Shown: positions 7,988-17,771, numbered from the stretch's first letter. The stretch: 64,000 bases of DNA from Jatrophihabitans sp. (GCA_036399055.1 DASWNX010000008.1:59929-123928); one strand, 5' to 3'. Translations and numbers: made by a program. The notes: a model not told the origin generated them from the letters alone.

Positions 7988-8818
7988 TCAGCGCAGGCTC
8001 TGCCAGAAGTCGAGCAGCGCGCGCAGGGTCGCCCCGGGGTTCTCCACTGCCGGTGAATGCGCCGCGGCGGCGATCACGGCATGAGCGGCGCCGAGCCGGC
8101 GAGCCATGTCGGCCTGCACCGTCGGCGTCCAGGCGTCATCGGACTCCCCGTGCAGCACGAGCATCGGCAGGCCGGTCGCGGCGAGTTCGGCGGTGCGGTC
8201 GGCGACGGTGCGCAACTCCTGGCCCATGACCTGCAGGCCGACCGGGTCGGTGGCCATGAATCGCGTGCGCAGAAACGCCCGCAGCGCAGGCGATGAGTCC
8301 GCGTACTTCGAGTCGGCCTGCGCGCTGAACTCCAACTGGCTCCACAGGCCGGCCATGCCCCGCTCGGCCAGCGCCAGCTCGCCGACGTCGAGCAGGGTCC
8401 GCCGCTGGCCGGTCACCGCCGCCGGCCCGGAACCCATCAAGGTGAAGCTGTCGAACAGCTCGGCCTTGGCCAGCACCGCGGCGCGGCCGACCAGCCCGCC
8501 GAACGAGTGCCCGACCAGATGCACCCGGGACTCGGCCGGTGCCAGCTCGACGGCGAGTTGGCAGAGGTCCTCAGCCAGCGCCTGAAGGGTGTAACCGGCC
8601 GGCTCGCTCGCCCACTCCGATTCGAACTGGCCGCGCTGGTCAATGGCCACCGCGCGGTAGCCGGCGTCGGCCAGCGGCCGCAGCAGTGGCCGGAAGTCCT
8701 CTTTGCTGCCGGTGTAACCAGGCGTCAGCAGCACCACCGGATGCGGCCCGGCCGGTAACGCCTCGCTGTTGTCCAAAGCGGCGATGCTGCCGCTGGGCAG
8801 CGTGAAGCGAGCTCTCAC
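7988..8818 (-). CDS. Alpha/beta hydrolase
   Basis: 276 residues, start GTG 8816-8818, overlapping the upstream stop as GTGA, so translationally coupled. Nucleophile elbow GHSFGG (Ser about residue 103), oxyanion region LLTPGYTGSKEDF near 30-43, GESDDAW carrying the likely catalytic Asp, and AAHSPAVENP with the catalytic His. Esterase- or lipase-like; substrate unknown. Confidence 0.85.
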   Translation of the reverse strand: MRARFTLPSGSIAALDNSEALPAGPHPVVLLTPGYTGSKEDFRPLLRPLADAGYRAVAIDQRGQFESEWASEPAGYTLQALAEDLCQLAVELAPAESRVHLVGHSFGGLVGRAAVLAKAELFDSFTLMGSGPAAVTGQRRTLLDVGELALAERGMAGLWSQLEFSAQADSKYADSSPALRAFLRTRFMATDPVGLQVMGQELRTVADRTAELAATGLPMLVLHGESDDAWTPTVQADMARRLGAAHAVIAAAAHSPAVENPGATLRALLDFWQSLR

Positions 8819-10125
8819 TGGTACATCCGGGTGTCTGTTCCGGCGAGCAGCAACCCGTGGCCGACCGGGAAGACGGCGGCGCCGGCCGACGCCGGTGACA
8901 GGCTGACCCGCGCCAGGACCCGGCCGGTGGCGCCGGCGTGACGCTGGACCGTCGAGCCGGCGGCCAGAGCCAGCACGTCGGACCCCAGCACCGTCGCCGG
9001 CCCAGTGGCCGCCGAGGACCAGTTGACCGTCCCGGTCTTGGCGAAGCTGTACAGCCGTCCGAGCCAGAGCACCTCCACCGGTTCACCGCTGGCGGCGAAG
9101 CCGTCGACCGCGGTCGAGGCGCGGGGCAACCTCGACAGCGCGAGGCGCAACTCGGCGGGTTCGGCCAGCTGGCCCGATCTGGTGTCGGCGCCCTTGTCCG
9201 CGCTGTAGCTGTGCAGCATCCCGGTGCTCGGGTCCAGCGCGCCGACGAACGCGCTCGCCGCGACCGGCACCATGGCTCGGGGCACGGTCACCGTCCACTT
9301 CAGCTCGTCGGAGGTCAGCGCCCGCAGGACCAGCCGGTGCTCTGAGCCGCAGGTCGTGCTGATCAGCACCCCCTGGGACCCGGCCAGCGCCCGGTTGACC
9401 GAGCAGCGGTCTGGAGCTACCCAGTTCCAGCGGTCGAGACCGCCGGCGTTGTCGATGACGTGCACCGAGTGACGAGCCACGGTCAGCACCACATTGGGCG
9501 CGCTGGCGGCCTCGGTGACGCCGTTGTCGGTCATGGTCCGTTGCCACTTGAGGGCGCCTGTGGCGCTCACGAACCCGGTCACCTGGTCGCAGTTGCCGTG
9601 CCGGTTGTAGATCGCGATCGTCGAGGCGTCCTGCTGCAGCACCGAGCAGATCGTCTGATCCGAGCGGGTGTAATGCCAGCGGAGCTCACCGGTCCGGGCA
9701 TCCCGGCCATGCACGCTGTGACTGTCATAGGTGATCACCACCCCCTCGTGGACCGGGGTTCCAGCTGCGGGGCGGTCCGCGTCGTGCCAGGCCAGGGCCA
9801 GCGCGTCGGCGGTGGGACCGGCCGGGATGGGCGCCGCCGCCGGAGCGCTGCTCCTGCTGACGTGCGTCAGCTCTCCGCGGGCGTAGGCGGTGCGCACGGC
9901 GAGCACCGCGGTCACCAGGACGATCGCCAGGACCCCGGCGTAGATCCGCATCGCCCGGGCGTTGCTGGCCTGATAGGCAAGCAACGCCGGATGAGCCGGC
10001 CGGGTGGTCGAGGCTGACACTGCCTGATCGCGGGCGGTCTGATCGCGGGCGATCTGATCGCGGCCGTCCGGATGGGCAGTCGGCTGGCGGGAGGCCGTGG
10101 GAGGCAGCTCGTCCGGTCCTGACAC
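8815..10125 (-). CDS. Membrane-anchored PQQ-like beta-propeller protein
   Basis: 436 residues, start GTG 10123-10125. A 65-residue cytosolic N-terminus, one membrane helix at about 60-80 (MRIYAGVLAIVLVTAVLAV), then repeated blades such as GVVITYDSHSVHGRDARTG, GFVSATGALKWQRT and FVGALDPSTGMLHSY that resemble PQQ/YxWG repeats without PQQ-dehydrogenase residues. It corresponds in position to Rv3212 of M. tuberculosis, beside the DEAD-box helicase. Probably an extracytoplasmic scaffold or sensor; function unknown. Confidence 0.7.
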   Translation of the reverse strand: MSGPDELPPTASRQPTAHPDGRDQIARDQTARDQAVSASTTRPAHPALLAYQASNARAMRIYAGVLAIVLVTAVLAVRTAYARGELTHVSRSSAPAAAPIPAGPTADALALAWHDADRPAAGTPVHEGVVITYDSHSVHGRDARTGELRWHYTRSDQTICSVLQQDASTIAIYNRHGNCDQVTGFVSATGALKWQRTMTDNGVTEAASAPNVVLTVARHSVHVIDNAGGLDRWNWVAPDRCSVNRALAGSQGVLISTTCGSEHRLVLRALTSDELKWTVTVPRAMVPVAASAFVGALDPSTGMLHSYSADKGADTRSGQLAEPAELRLALSRLPRASTAVDGFAASGEPVEVLWLGRLYSFAKTGTVNWSSAATGPATVLGSDVLALAAGSTVQRHAGATGRVLARVSLSPASAGAAVFPVGHGLLLAGTDTRMYQ

Positions 10126-10142
10126 GTGAGGGTGATCCTGAC

Positions 10143-11783
10143 TCAGCCGGCGCTGCTCTGCTCCGCGGAGGACGCGCCGGTCACCGGTGCGCCGGCCCGG
10201 GTGCGCCGACGGCGCCGGTTGCGACTGGCCGCCGGCTTGCGCTCGGACGGCTCGGTCTCCGAACCGCTCGCCGGAGCCTCAGCGCGGGAGCGGGAGCGCC
10301 CGGAACCCTCAGCGCGTGCCGATCCCTCAGGTCGCCCGGACCGGCTGGAACGCCCGGCGGGCCCGTGATCGCGATCGCCGCGGCCGGACTTCTTGCGGTC
10401 CGAGCCGCCGAGGTCCTCCACCGCTTCGGCGCCCAGACCCGCCCGGGTCCGCGCCGCGCGCGGCAGCACGCCCTTGACCGAGGTCGGGATGCTGAGCTCC
10501 AGGAAGAGGTGGTCGGAGGTGGAGTAGGTCTCGACCGGCTCGTGCAACGGCAGGTTCAGCGTGTCGCAGATCAGCTTCCACTTGGCCAGGTCGTCCCAGT
10601 CCACCAGCGTCACCGAGGTGCCGGACTTGCCGGCCCGGGCGGTGCGCCCGATGCGGTGCACGTAGGTCATCGCGTCCTCCGGGCACTGGTAGTTGATCAC
10701 GTGCGTCACATCGTCGATGTCCAGGCCGCGAGCGGCGACATCGGTGGCCACCAGCACATCCACCTTGCCGGAGCGGAAGGCCCGCAGCGCCTGCTCGCGG
10801 GCGCCCTGGCTGAGGTCACCGTGCACCGCGCCGGCCGCGAAGCCGCGTTCGACCAGGTCGTCGGCGACCTTCTGGGCCGTCCGCTTGGTGCGGGTGAAGA
10901 TCAGGGTCAGACCACGGCCTTCGGCCTGCAGAATCCGGGCGAGCACCTCGGTCTTGTCCATCGCGTGCGCCCGGTAGGCGAACTGGTCGACGTGCTCGGT
11001 GGCCGGGATGTGGCTGTCGGACTCGGCCCGGATCTGGATCGGCTGGTTGAGGAACTGCCGGGCCAGCGCCACGATCGGGCCCGGCATGGTGGCCGAGAAC
11101 AGCATCGTCTGGCGGCCGGCGGGCAGCTGCGACATCAGCTTCTCGATGTCGGGCAGGAAGCCCAGGTCCAGCATCTCGTCGGCTTCATCCAGCACCAGGC
11201 AGCGAACGAAACCGAGGTTCAGGTGACCCTGCTGGGACAGGTCCAGCAGCCGGCCGGGCGTTCCGACGACCACGTCGCAGCCGGACTTGAGCGCCTCGAC
11301 CTGCGGCTCGTAGGCGCGGCCGCCGTAGATCGTGACGACCTTGGCGCCGAGCCGCTTGCCGGCGGTGGTCAGGTCACCGGCCACCTGCACGGCCAGCTCG
11401 CGGGTGGGCGCGATCACCAGCGCCTGCGGCTTGGCGCCCTTGGCGCTGGGCAGCTCGAGCCGGTTGAGCATCGGGACGCCGAAGCCCAGCGTCTTGCCGG
11501 TGCCGGTCCGGGCCTGTCCGATCAGGTCCGAGCCGGCCAGCGCGATCGGCAAGGTCAGTTCCTGGATCGCGAAGGTGTGCTCGATCCCGACCGCCTGCAA
11601 CGCGGCGATGATCTCGGGCTTGATGGCGAAGCTGGAGAACAGCGGGCTGTCGGGCTTGACCGGGGCGATCCCGACCAGCGGGGCCGGATCGATCACCGCG
11701 ACGCTCTCGGCGCTCAGCTCGTCGACCGCCGGCTCATGGGTGTCGTGGGGGTGCGGGGCATCGCTGAAGGCAGCGTCTGTCAT
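10143..11783 (-). CDS. DEAD-box ATP-dependent RNA helicase (RhlE type)
   Basis: 546 residues from ATG 11783. All core motifs are present: Q motif near IEHTFAIQELTLP, ARTGTGKT (I), PTRELAVQV (Ia), TPGRLLDL, VLDEADEML (II), FSATMP (III), TRTKRTAQ (IV), VATDVAARGLDI (V) and HRIGRTARAG (VI). The last 110 residues are a disordered Arg/Ser/Gly-rich tail that probably binds RNA. It likely unwinds structured RNA in ribosome assembly or mRNA turnover. Syntenic with Rv3211. Confidence 0.95.
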   Translation of the reverse strand: MTDAAFSDAPHPHDTHEPAVDELSAESVAVIDPAPLVGIAPVKPDSPLFSSFAIKPEIIAALQAVGIEHTFAIQELTLPIALAGSDLIGQARTGTGKTLGFGVPMLNRLELPSAKGAKPQALVIAPTRELAVQVAGDLTTAGKRLGAKVVTIYGGRAYEPQVEALKSGCDVVVGTPGRLLDLSQQGHLNLGFVRCLVLDEADEMLDLGFLPDIEKLMSQLPAGRQTMLFSATMPGPIVALARQFLNQPIQIRAESDSHIPATEHVDQFAYRAHAMDKTEVLARILQAEGRGLTLIFTRTKRTAQKVADDLVERGFAAGAVHGDLSQGAREQALRAFRSGKVDVLVATDVAARGLDIDDVTHVINYQCPEDAMTYVHRIGRTARAGKSGTSVTLVDWDDLAKWKLICDTLNLPLHEPVETYSTSDHLFLELSIPTSVKGVLPRAARTRAGLGAEAVEDLGGSDRKKSGRGDRDHGPAGRSSRSGRPEGSARAEGSGRSRSRAEAPASGSETEPSERKPAASRNRRRRRTRAGAPVTGASSAEQSSAG

Positions 11784-12046
11784 GGTGGGTATCCAATTCT
11801 GCGTACAGGTGCGAACAATTCGTGGGCACCTGTGGCGGGGCCATCGCTACTGGCCGCCAGCGCGGCAGACACCCGCTAGGACGTTGAAGCCGGCTCGAGG
11901 ACGCTGAATCAGGCCAGCAGCCCACCAAAAAACCCAAGCTTCATCCCGCAGTCTAGCTGCCGCCGTCCAGAAAACCTTGCACCCAGGGTTAGCGTGGGCC
12001 GCGCACCCGCGCACCGCGGAGTTCGGCGAAGGGGAACCCAAGGGCC

Positions 12047-12706
12047 ATGATGGCTGTGAACGAGCTAGACGAGGCTGCGATAGTCGACCTGCTGGGCGTG
12101 CTCGCCTACGGCGAGTTGAGCGCCTTCGACCGGTTGGCCGCCGATGCCAGGATGGCGCCGACGACGGCGTTGCGAGCCGCGCTGTCCGAGGTCGCGGCGC
12201 TGGAGATGTCTCACTACCGCAAGCTGGTCAACCGGATCGCCGAACTGGGAGCAGACCCGCAACAGGCGATGGCGCCGTTCATCGAAGCCGTCGAGACCTT
12301 TCACCACCGCACCGAGCCGCGGACCTGGGGCGAGGCGTTGGTCAAGGCCTACGTGGGGGACGGGCTGGCAGCTGACTTCTACCTGGAGGTCGCTGAGTAC
12401 GTCGACCCCTCGACCCGGCAACTGGTCACCGAGGCGTTGGCCGACTCTGGCAACGCCGAGTTCGCCATCCGGGAGGTGGGCGCGCTGATCAGCAGCGACC
12501 CGACCGCGGCGTCCCGGCTGTCGCTGTGGGCGCGGCGGCTGGTGGGGGAGGCGATCACCCAGGCCCAGCGGGTGGCGGCCGAGCGGGACACCCTGACGAT
12601 GCTGATCGTCGGCGGCGTGGGAGACCTGACCGGCATCAGCTTGCTCATCGATCGGATCATGGGCAAGCACACCCAGCGGATGGCCGCGATCGGCCTGTCG
12701 AACTGA
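12047..12706 (+). CDS. Ferritin-like fold protein
   Basis: 219 residues; ATG 12047 is followed at once by a second in-frame ATG. Helical throughout, with ExxH-type pairs (EVAALEMSHYRKL, and EVAEYVD further on) of the ferritin-like/MiaE-like diiron family, though not all ligands are obvious. Syntenic with Rv3210c, always beside the DEAD-box gene from which it diverges here. Enzymatic activity is unproven. Confidence 0.75.
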   Translation: MMAVNELDEAAIVDLLGVLAYGELSAFDRLAADARMAPTTALRAALSEVAALEMSHYRKLVNRIAELGADPQQAMAPFIEAVETFHHRTEPRTWGEALVKAYVGDGLAADFYLEVAEYVDPSTRQLVTEALADSGNAEFAIREVGALISSDPTAASRLSLWARRLVGEAITQAQRVAAERDTLTMLIVGGVGDLTGISLLIDRIMGKHTQRMAAIGLSN

Positions 12707-12726
12707 GCCGGAAGGCCCGGCCTTCG

Positions 12727-12954
12727 TCAGCCGGCGACGAAGCCGACCCGTCGGGCGTCGGCCTGGGCGATCTCGACGTAGGCCACCAGGTTGGCCGGCA
12801 CGATCACCTTGCGGCCCCGCTCGTCGGTCAGCGACAGTTGGCCGTCCACGCTCTTGAGCGCCGCGCCGATCAGTTCCTCGACCTCGGCAGGAGTCTGGGT
12901 GCTCTCCAGCACGATCTCGCGAGGGGTGTGCAGCACGCCGATCTTGACCTCCAC
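12727..12954 (-). CDS. DUF3107 family protein
   Basis: 75 residues from GTG 12954, chosen because GGAGG lies 5 nt upstream and the family starts exactly with VEVKIGVLHTPREIV; an upstream ATG at 13026 would add 24 unsupported residues. The end, LTDERGRKVIVPANLVAYVE, is diagnostic. Syntenic with Rv3208A, next to the TetR gene. Function unknown. Confidence 0.88.
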   Translation of the reverse strand: MEVKIGVLHTPREIVLESTQTPAEVEELIGAALKSVDGQLSLTDERGRKVIVPANLVAYVEIAQADARRVGFVAG

Positions 12955-13132
12955 GCGGTCCTCCAGTTCAGTTGCCGAGACGGTCGCGGTGACCGGTCCG
13001 GCTGTCAGCTCGATCGCCGGAGACATCGATCTCCGGACGCCCCCACGCTAGTCGAACGCCGGCGCCGGGCCGCCGCCCGGTCGCTGCGCTGTGAGCGAAC
13101 GAGCCCGGCGAGGCCGCACCGACGTAGCGGGG

Positions 13133-13789
13133 TCAGCCGTTACCCGGCGGCGCCGCAGCGCCGGCCTGCAGCGGGAAGAAGGAGATGCCGCGCCATTGCA
13201 GCGTCTCCAGCAGCCGGACCGCCTCGGCCTTCGGAATCGGCCGATCGGCGTCCAGCCACCAGGTCGCGGTGATCTGGGCGGCGCCGGTGAGCGCCACCGA
13301 CAGCAGCTCGGCCTGAGGCCGCCCCAGCCCGGTGTCTGCCGCCACCGTGGCGGCCACAGCCTGCATGGTGATCCGCGCCACCCGGTCGACCCGCTCCCGC
13401 ACCGCCGGCTCGTTGCCCAGGTCGGACTCGAAGATCAGCCGGAACGCGCCCTCGTCACCGCGGTCGGCGCCGTCGACGAAGTCGAAGTAGGCGGTCAGCA
13501 CGTTGTGCACCCGGACGCGGTTGTCCTCGGTCTCGGCCAGCGCTCGCCGGACCCGGTCGAGCACGTCCTCGGCATGGGTGTCCAGCAGGGCCAGGTAGAG
13601 CTCGAGCTTGCCGGGGAAGTGCTGGTACAGCACGGGTTTGGACACCCCGGCCCGGATCGCGATGTCGTCCATCGCCGCGGCGTGGTAGCCGTTGGTCACG
13701 AAGACTTCCTGGGCGGCGGCGAGCAGTTGCTTCCGGCGCGCCGAACGGGGTAGTCGAGCTCCTCGTGAGGCGTCCATGGTCTCGGTCAT
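13133..13789 (-). CDS. TetR family transcriptional regulator
   Basis: 218 residues; ATG 13789 with AGGAGG a few nt upstream. N-terminal HTH at about 17-63: RKQLLAAAQEVFVTNGYHAA, DDIAIRAGVSKPVLYQHF. The C-terminal ligand domain is helical. It corresponds to Rv3208 and lies in the same order beside DUF3107. Ligand and operator are not known; the divergent hydrolase at 13904 shares its promoter region and may be a target (inference). Confidence 0.9.
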   Translation of the reverse strand: MTETMDASRGARLPRSARRKQLLAAAQEVFVTNGYHAAAMDDIAIRAGVSKPVLYQHFPGKLELYLALLDTHAEDVLDRVRRALAETEDNRVRVHNVLTAYFDFVDGADRGDEGAFRLIFESDLGNEPAVRERVDRVARITMQAVAATVAADTGLGRPQAELLSVALTGAAQITATWWLDADRPIPKAEAVRLLETLQWRGISFFPLQAGAAAPPGNG

Positions 13790-13890
13790 GACGAACCTCC
13801 TGGCGAACGCTGGGCAGGCTCGATGCTACCGGTGGGTAGCGGCGCCGGCCGCATGGTCGTCCGGGCGGGGCGCTCGGGGTGCTGAGAAGG

Positions 13891-13896
13891 TACTTT
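13891..13896 (+). promoter_or_regulatory. -10 element TACTTT of the hydrolase gene
   Basis: TACTTT 7 nt before ATG 13904; leaderless layout. Confidence 0.5.
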
Positions 13897-13903
13897 TGCT
13901 CCA

Positions 13904-14998
13904 ATGAAGACCCCGTCGGTGGCCCAGGGCCACCCGCTGCTGGACAGTCGCCCGCTAGCTCAGGGCCGTCGGGTGCTGCAGGCCGGCCGTGGCCGGTTGC
14001 GGACGCGGCCCGACCGGCCGCTGCGCACGGCCGCCCTGGCCAGCCCGGCCGACTACCGGCTGGCCGCGCCGGATCCCCAGCGCCCGCCGTGGCCGGCCAC
14101 CGAGGTTCAGGTCGGCCCGATCGCGATCAACGTCCGCAGGACGCCCTCGGCCGATCCCCACGCCGAGCCGGCGCTGTACGTGCACGGTCTGGGCGGGGCC
14201 TCGACGAACTTCACCGACCTGGCCGACCTGCTCTCACCCTGGCTGGACGGCCACGCCATCGACCTGCCGGGTTTCGGCCGGTCCGGGCCGCCGCCACGCC
14301 GGGACTACTCGATCCCGGCCCACACCCGGCTGGTCATCGACTACCTGGAGCAGAGCGGGCGCGGGCCGGTGCACCTGGTGGGCAACTCGATGGGCGGGGC
14401 GGTCTCGATCCAGGTGGCAGCCAGCCGGCCGGATCTGGTGCGCACCCTGAGCCTGGTCTCCCCGGCGGTGCCGGACCTGCGCCCGAAAAAGGGCTCGGAC
14501 GCGCTGATGCCGCTGTTGCTGGTGCCCGGACTGGGAGACCGGGTGCTGGCCCGACTGGACCAGCTGCCGCCCGAACGGCGGGTGCGGGCAGTGATCGAAG
14601 TGTGCTTCGCCCATCCCGAGCTGGTCCCGGCCAATCGGCTCGCCGAGGCGGTCGACGAGCTGCGGGCCCGCCGGGGCTACGCGTGGTCCGGTGAGGCGAT
14701 GCTGCGGTCGTTGCGCGGACTGGTCCGCAGCTACCTGACTGTCGGCTCCCGGTCGCCGTGGCACGCCCTGAGCCAGATCCAGGCGCCGACGGTGGTGGTG
14801 TGGGGACAGCTGGATCGGCTGGTCGACGTCGCCAACGCGCCCCGGGTCGCCCGGACCCTGCCCGACGCCAGCTTGCTGGTGCTGCCCGATGTCGGGCACA
14901 CCGCGCAGCTGGAGGATCCGGTGAGCACCGCCAGGGCCATCCTGGCGCTACTGGCACGCGCAAATGACGCGCACCGACAGGCGGGTGTGGGATCGTGA
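13904..14998 (+). CDS. Alpha/beta hydrolase
   Basis: 364 residues. Oxyanion motif YVHGLGGASTNF (about 90-101), nucleophile elbow GNSMGG (Ser near 163), VVWGQLDRLVD with the catalytic Asp and DVGHTAQLEDP with the His. The first 75 residues are a basic, Pro-rich extension without signal peptide. Substrate unknown. The divergent neighbour is the TetR gene and the next gene overlaps by 35 nt. Confidence 0.85.
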   Translation: MKTPSVAQGHPLLDSRPLAQGRRVLQAGRGRLRTRPDRPLRTAALASPADYRLAAPDPQRPPWPATEVQVGPIAINVRRTPSADPHAEPALYVHGLGGASTNFTDLADLLSPWLDGHAIDLPGFGRSGPPPRRDYSIPAHTRLVIDYLEQSGRGPVHLVGNSMGGAVSIQVAASRPDLVRTLSLVSPAVPDLRPKKGSDALMPLLLVPGLGDRVLARLDQLPPERRVRAVIEVCFAHPELVPANRLAEAVDELRARRGYAWSGEAMLRSLRGLVRSYLTVGSRSPWHALSQIQAPTVVVWGQLDRLVDVANAPRVARTLPDASLLVLPDVGHTAQLEDPVSTARAILALLARANDAHRQAGVGS

Positions 14999-16013
14999 GC
15001 CGGTGACCCGACCGAGCGCCCAGTCGCGCGAGCGGAATGCCGCCGGCGGCGGTTACCCGCCGGATGGTCCCGCCGGGCGTCGGGACGCCCGCTCCCGTTG
15101 GCGTGCCTTCGCCGGCCGTTACGGCTGGCGGGCATACGCGCTGCCGCTGCTCACGGCGATCAGCGTGGTGGCGATCTTCAACATCGGCACGCATCCAGAC
15201 CCGCCAGCCGCCCGCGCGGTGCTCAGCACCCCGGCGCTCAGCACCCAAGCGAGCCCGCCTGCCTCGGGGACCAGCCGGCCCACCGCTGTCAGCAGCAAGC
15301 CGGCCACCAGCAAGCCGGCCACCAGCACACCCGCCAGCTCGGTCACCCGGCCGCTGCCGCTGCCCGCGCTGCCGCCAGGCGCGCCCTACTCCTTCAGCGC
15401 CCAGGGCACCTTCTCGATTCTCGCCGGCGCCTCGGGCGTGCTCGGCAAGGGGGGCCAGCTGTACCGGTTCACGATCGACGTCGAGGACGGCGTCACCGGT
15501 GCTGACCCCAAGGCGTTCGCCGCCGGAGTGATGAATGCGCTCAGCGATCAGCGGTCCTGGATCGGCAACGGCGCGGTGTCGCTGCAACGAGTGGATTCCG
15601 GACCGGTCGACTTCCGGATCACCCTGGCGGCGCCGGCGACCCTACGCCCCGTCTGCGGGTACTCCCTGCGGGTCGAGACCTCCTGCTACGCCGGCGGCGA
15701 GGGCAGGGTGATGCTCAACGTGTCCCGCTGGGTGCGTGGCGCGCAGGTGTTCGGCGCGGACCTGGCCAACTACCGCCGCTACGCCGTCAACCACGAGGTG
15801 GGTCACGCGATCGGGCACAACCACGCCCACTACTGCCTTGACAGCGGGCTGGCGCCGGTGATGATGCAGCAGAGCCTGGGAAACAAGACCGCCGGCGGCC
15901 GGGCCTGCCGAGCGAACCCCTGGCCGTTCCCGCCCGGCGTGCCGGACGCGCCGGGCGCCGAGCAGGTCGGTGACGCGGCTGACGCGGAGTTCTTCCAGCG
16001 CAACTCTTCCTGA
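14964..16013 (+). CDS. DUF3152 zinc metalloprotease-like membrane protein
   Basis: 349 residues from ATG 14964 (GTG 15003 is an alternative that removes the overlap with the previous gene). One membrane helix at about 58-75 (AYALPLLTAISVVAIFNIG), a Ser/Thr/Pro-rich linker with STPALSTQAS and SKPAT repeats, then the DUF3152 domain. Residues about 272-286 read NHEVGHAIGHNHAHY, a full HExxHxxxxxH zinc site of the metzincin type, and four Cys probably pair. Outside the cell; Rv3207c is the counterpart. Protease activity is inferred from the motif. Confidence 0.8.
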   Translation: MTRTDRRVWDREPVTRPSAQSRERNAAGGGYPPDGPAGRRDARSRWRAFAGRYGWRAYALPLLTAISVVAIFNIGTHPDPPAARAVLSTPALSTQASPPASGTSRPTAVSSKPATSKPATSTPASSVTRPLPLPALPPGAPYSFSAQGTFSILAGASGVLGKGGQLYRFTIDVEDGVTGADPKAFAAGVMNALSDQRSWIGNGAVSLQRVDSGPVDFRITLAAPATLRPVCGYSLRVETSCYAGGEGRVMLNVSRWVRGAQVFGADLANYRRYAVNHEVGHAIGHNHAHYCLDSGLAPVMMQQSLGNKTAGGRACRANPWPFPPGVPDAPGAEQVGDAADAEFFQRNSS

Positions 16014-16126
16014 GGCCGCGCGGCGCCGAGGCCCGAATCCACGCGAAGACGGCGAGGGAATCTGTCAGGATGGTCGCGACGTTGTGCCAGCGACCGCAGA
16101 AGTGATGCCCTTGAAGGGGAAACCTC

Positions 16127-17287
16127 GTGTCTTTGCCGCCGCTTGTGGAACCAGCCGAATCCCTGACCGTCGACGAGGTGCGCCGCTACAGCCGGCACCT
16201 GATCATCCCCGACGTGGCGATGGCCGGCCAGAAGCGCCTGAAGAACGCCAGGGTGCTGTGCGTCGGCGCAGGCGGCCTCGGTTCGCCGGCCCTGATGTAC
16301 CTCGCCGCCGCCGGCGTGGGCACGCTGGGCATCGTGGAGTTCGACGTGGTCGACGAGTCCAACCTGCAGCGTCAGATCATCCACGGCCAGTCCGACATCG
16401 GCCGGCCCAAGGCCGAGTCAGCCCGTGACAGCGTGCGTGAGATCAACCCGCTGGTGAACGTCGTGGTCCACCCGACCCGCCTGGACAACGACAACGTGCT
16501 GGAGATCTTCGCCCAGTACGACCTGATCGTCGACGGCACCGACAACTTCGCCACCCGTTACCTGGTCAACGACGCCGCGGTGCTGCTGGACAAGCCCTAC
16601 GTCTGGGGCTCGATCTACCGGTTCGACGGCCAGGCCTCGGTGTTCTGGAATCGCTACGGGCCCAACTACCGCGACCTCTACCCCGACCCGCCGCCTCCGG
16701 GCATGGTGCCCTCGTGCGCCGAGGGCGGCGTGCTGGGCGTGCTGTGCGCCTCGATCGGCTCGATCATGGCCACCGAGGCGATCAAGCTGATCACCGGAGT
16801 CGGCGACCCGCTGGTGGGACGGCTGATGGTCTATGACGCCCTGGAGATGTCCTACACCACGATCAAGATCCGCAAGGACCCGCAGGCCCGGCCGATCACC
16901 GAGTTGATCGACTACGAGTCCTTCTGCGGTGTGGTGTCGGAGGAGGCCCAGCAGGCCGCGGCCGGCTCCACCATCACGGCTGCCGAGCTGAAGACCCTGC
17001 TCGACTCGGGCAAGCCGATCGAGCTGATCGACGTCCGTGAGCCTGCCGAGTGGGAGATCGTCTCGATCCCCGGCGCGAAGCTGGTTCCCAAGGACGAGAT
17101 CCTGCGCGGCGACGCGCTCTCGGGGTTGCCGCAGGACCGCCAGATCGTCATGTACTGCAAGACCGGGGTGCGCTCGGCCGAGACACTGGCGGCCGTCAAG
17201 TCCGCCGGGTTCTCCGACGCGGTGCACGTCCAGGGCGGCGTGACCGCCTGGGTGAAGCAAGTGGACCCGTCGCTGCCGTCCTACTGA
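16127..17287 (+). CDS. moeZ: MoeZ: adenylyltransferase/sulfurtransferase
   Basis: 386 residues from GTG 16127. The MoeB/ThiF-type domain has the ATP loop GAGGLGSPALMYLAAAGVG (about 44-62), the DNFATRY segment and a conserved PSCAEGGVLGVL Cys. A rhodanese domain follows (about 285-386) with active-site YCKTGVRS. The fused protein adenylates and thiolates the C-terminal GG of sulfur carrier proteins for molybdopterin, thiamine or cysteine synthesis. Note only single zinc-type Cys are seen, as in other MoeZ. Syntenic with Rv3206c. Confidence 0.93.
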   Translation: MSLPPLVEPAESLTVDEVRRYSRHLIIPDVAMAGQKRLKNARVLCVGAGGLGSPALMYLAAAGVGTLGIVEFDVVDESNLQRQIIHGQSDIGRPKAESARDSVREINPLVNVVVHPTRLDNDNVLEIFAQYDLIVDGTDNFATRYLVNDAAVLLDKPYVWGSIYRFDGQASVFWNRYGPNYRDLYPDPPPPGMVPSCAEGGVLGVLCASIGSIMATEAIKLITGVGDPLVGRLMVYDALEMSYTTIKIRKDPQARPITELIDYESFCGVVSEEAQQAAAGSTITAAELKTLLDSGKPIELIDVREPAEWEIVSIPGAKLVPKDEILRGDALSGLPQDRQIVMYCKTGVRSAETLAAVKSAGFSDAVHVQGGVTAWVKQVDPSLPSY

Positions 17288-17333
17288 TCTGAGCGCCAGC
17301 GATGTCGCCGGCCGTGACCGCGCCCGCCGCGCC

Positions 17334-17648
17334 GTGACCGAGGACCTGTCGTTGGCGCGGCGAATCCTGGACTGCGTCGAGTCGATTCCGGCCGGCAAGG
17401 TGATGTCCTACGGCGATGTCGCCGAGTTCGTCGGCAGCCGGGCTGCTCGCAATGTCGGGCGGGTGCTGGCCGCCGACGGCGCGACGGTGACCTGGCACCG
17501 GGTGCTGCGTGCCGACGGCAGTTGCGCCGAGCACCTGCGGGCCGAGCAACTGGCCCGGCTGGCGGCCGAAGGGGTGCCGATCCGGGGGGAGCGGGTGGAC
17601 ATGAGCGCTGCCCGCTGGGACGGTCGCCGAGCGAGCCGCGCGAGGTGA
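17334..17648 (+). CDS. Alkyltransferase-like protein (ATL)
   Basis: 104 residues from GTG 17334. AGKVMSYGDVAEFVG and ARNVGRVLA are the MGMT-type DNA-binding HTH region. The active-site PCHRV of the repair methyltransferase is replaced by TWHRVLRADG, so the acceptor Cys is Trp. ATLs bind O6-alkylguanine and hand it to nucleotide excision repair instead of repairing it. Syntenic with Rv3204. Confidence 0.9.
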   Translation: MTEDLSLARRILDCVESIPAGKVMSYGDVAEFVGSRAARNVGRVLAADGATVTWHRVLRADGSCAEHLRAEQLARLAAEGVPIRGERVDMSAARWDGRRASRAR

Positions 17649-17771
17649 GGTCTGAGCGGTTCGGGCGGTGAGAGGCAGGCGTCGGAGTAGGCGCTGAACC
17701 AGACGCTGGAGGCCGCTGGAACAGCAGCGCGCCTGCCAGAATCTGTCGGTGCGACATGGTGCTATTGCCAT

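Noticed and set aside
16127-17287. Plain MoeB
   Set aside because: A full C-terminal rhodanese domain with YCKTGVRS makes it MoeZ.
17334-17648. Active O6-methylguanine methyltransferase
   Set aside because: The acceptor Cys is replaced by Trp in TWHRV.
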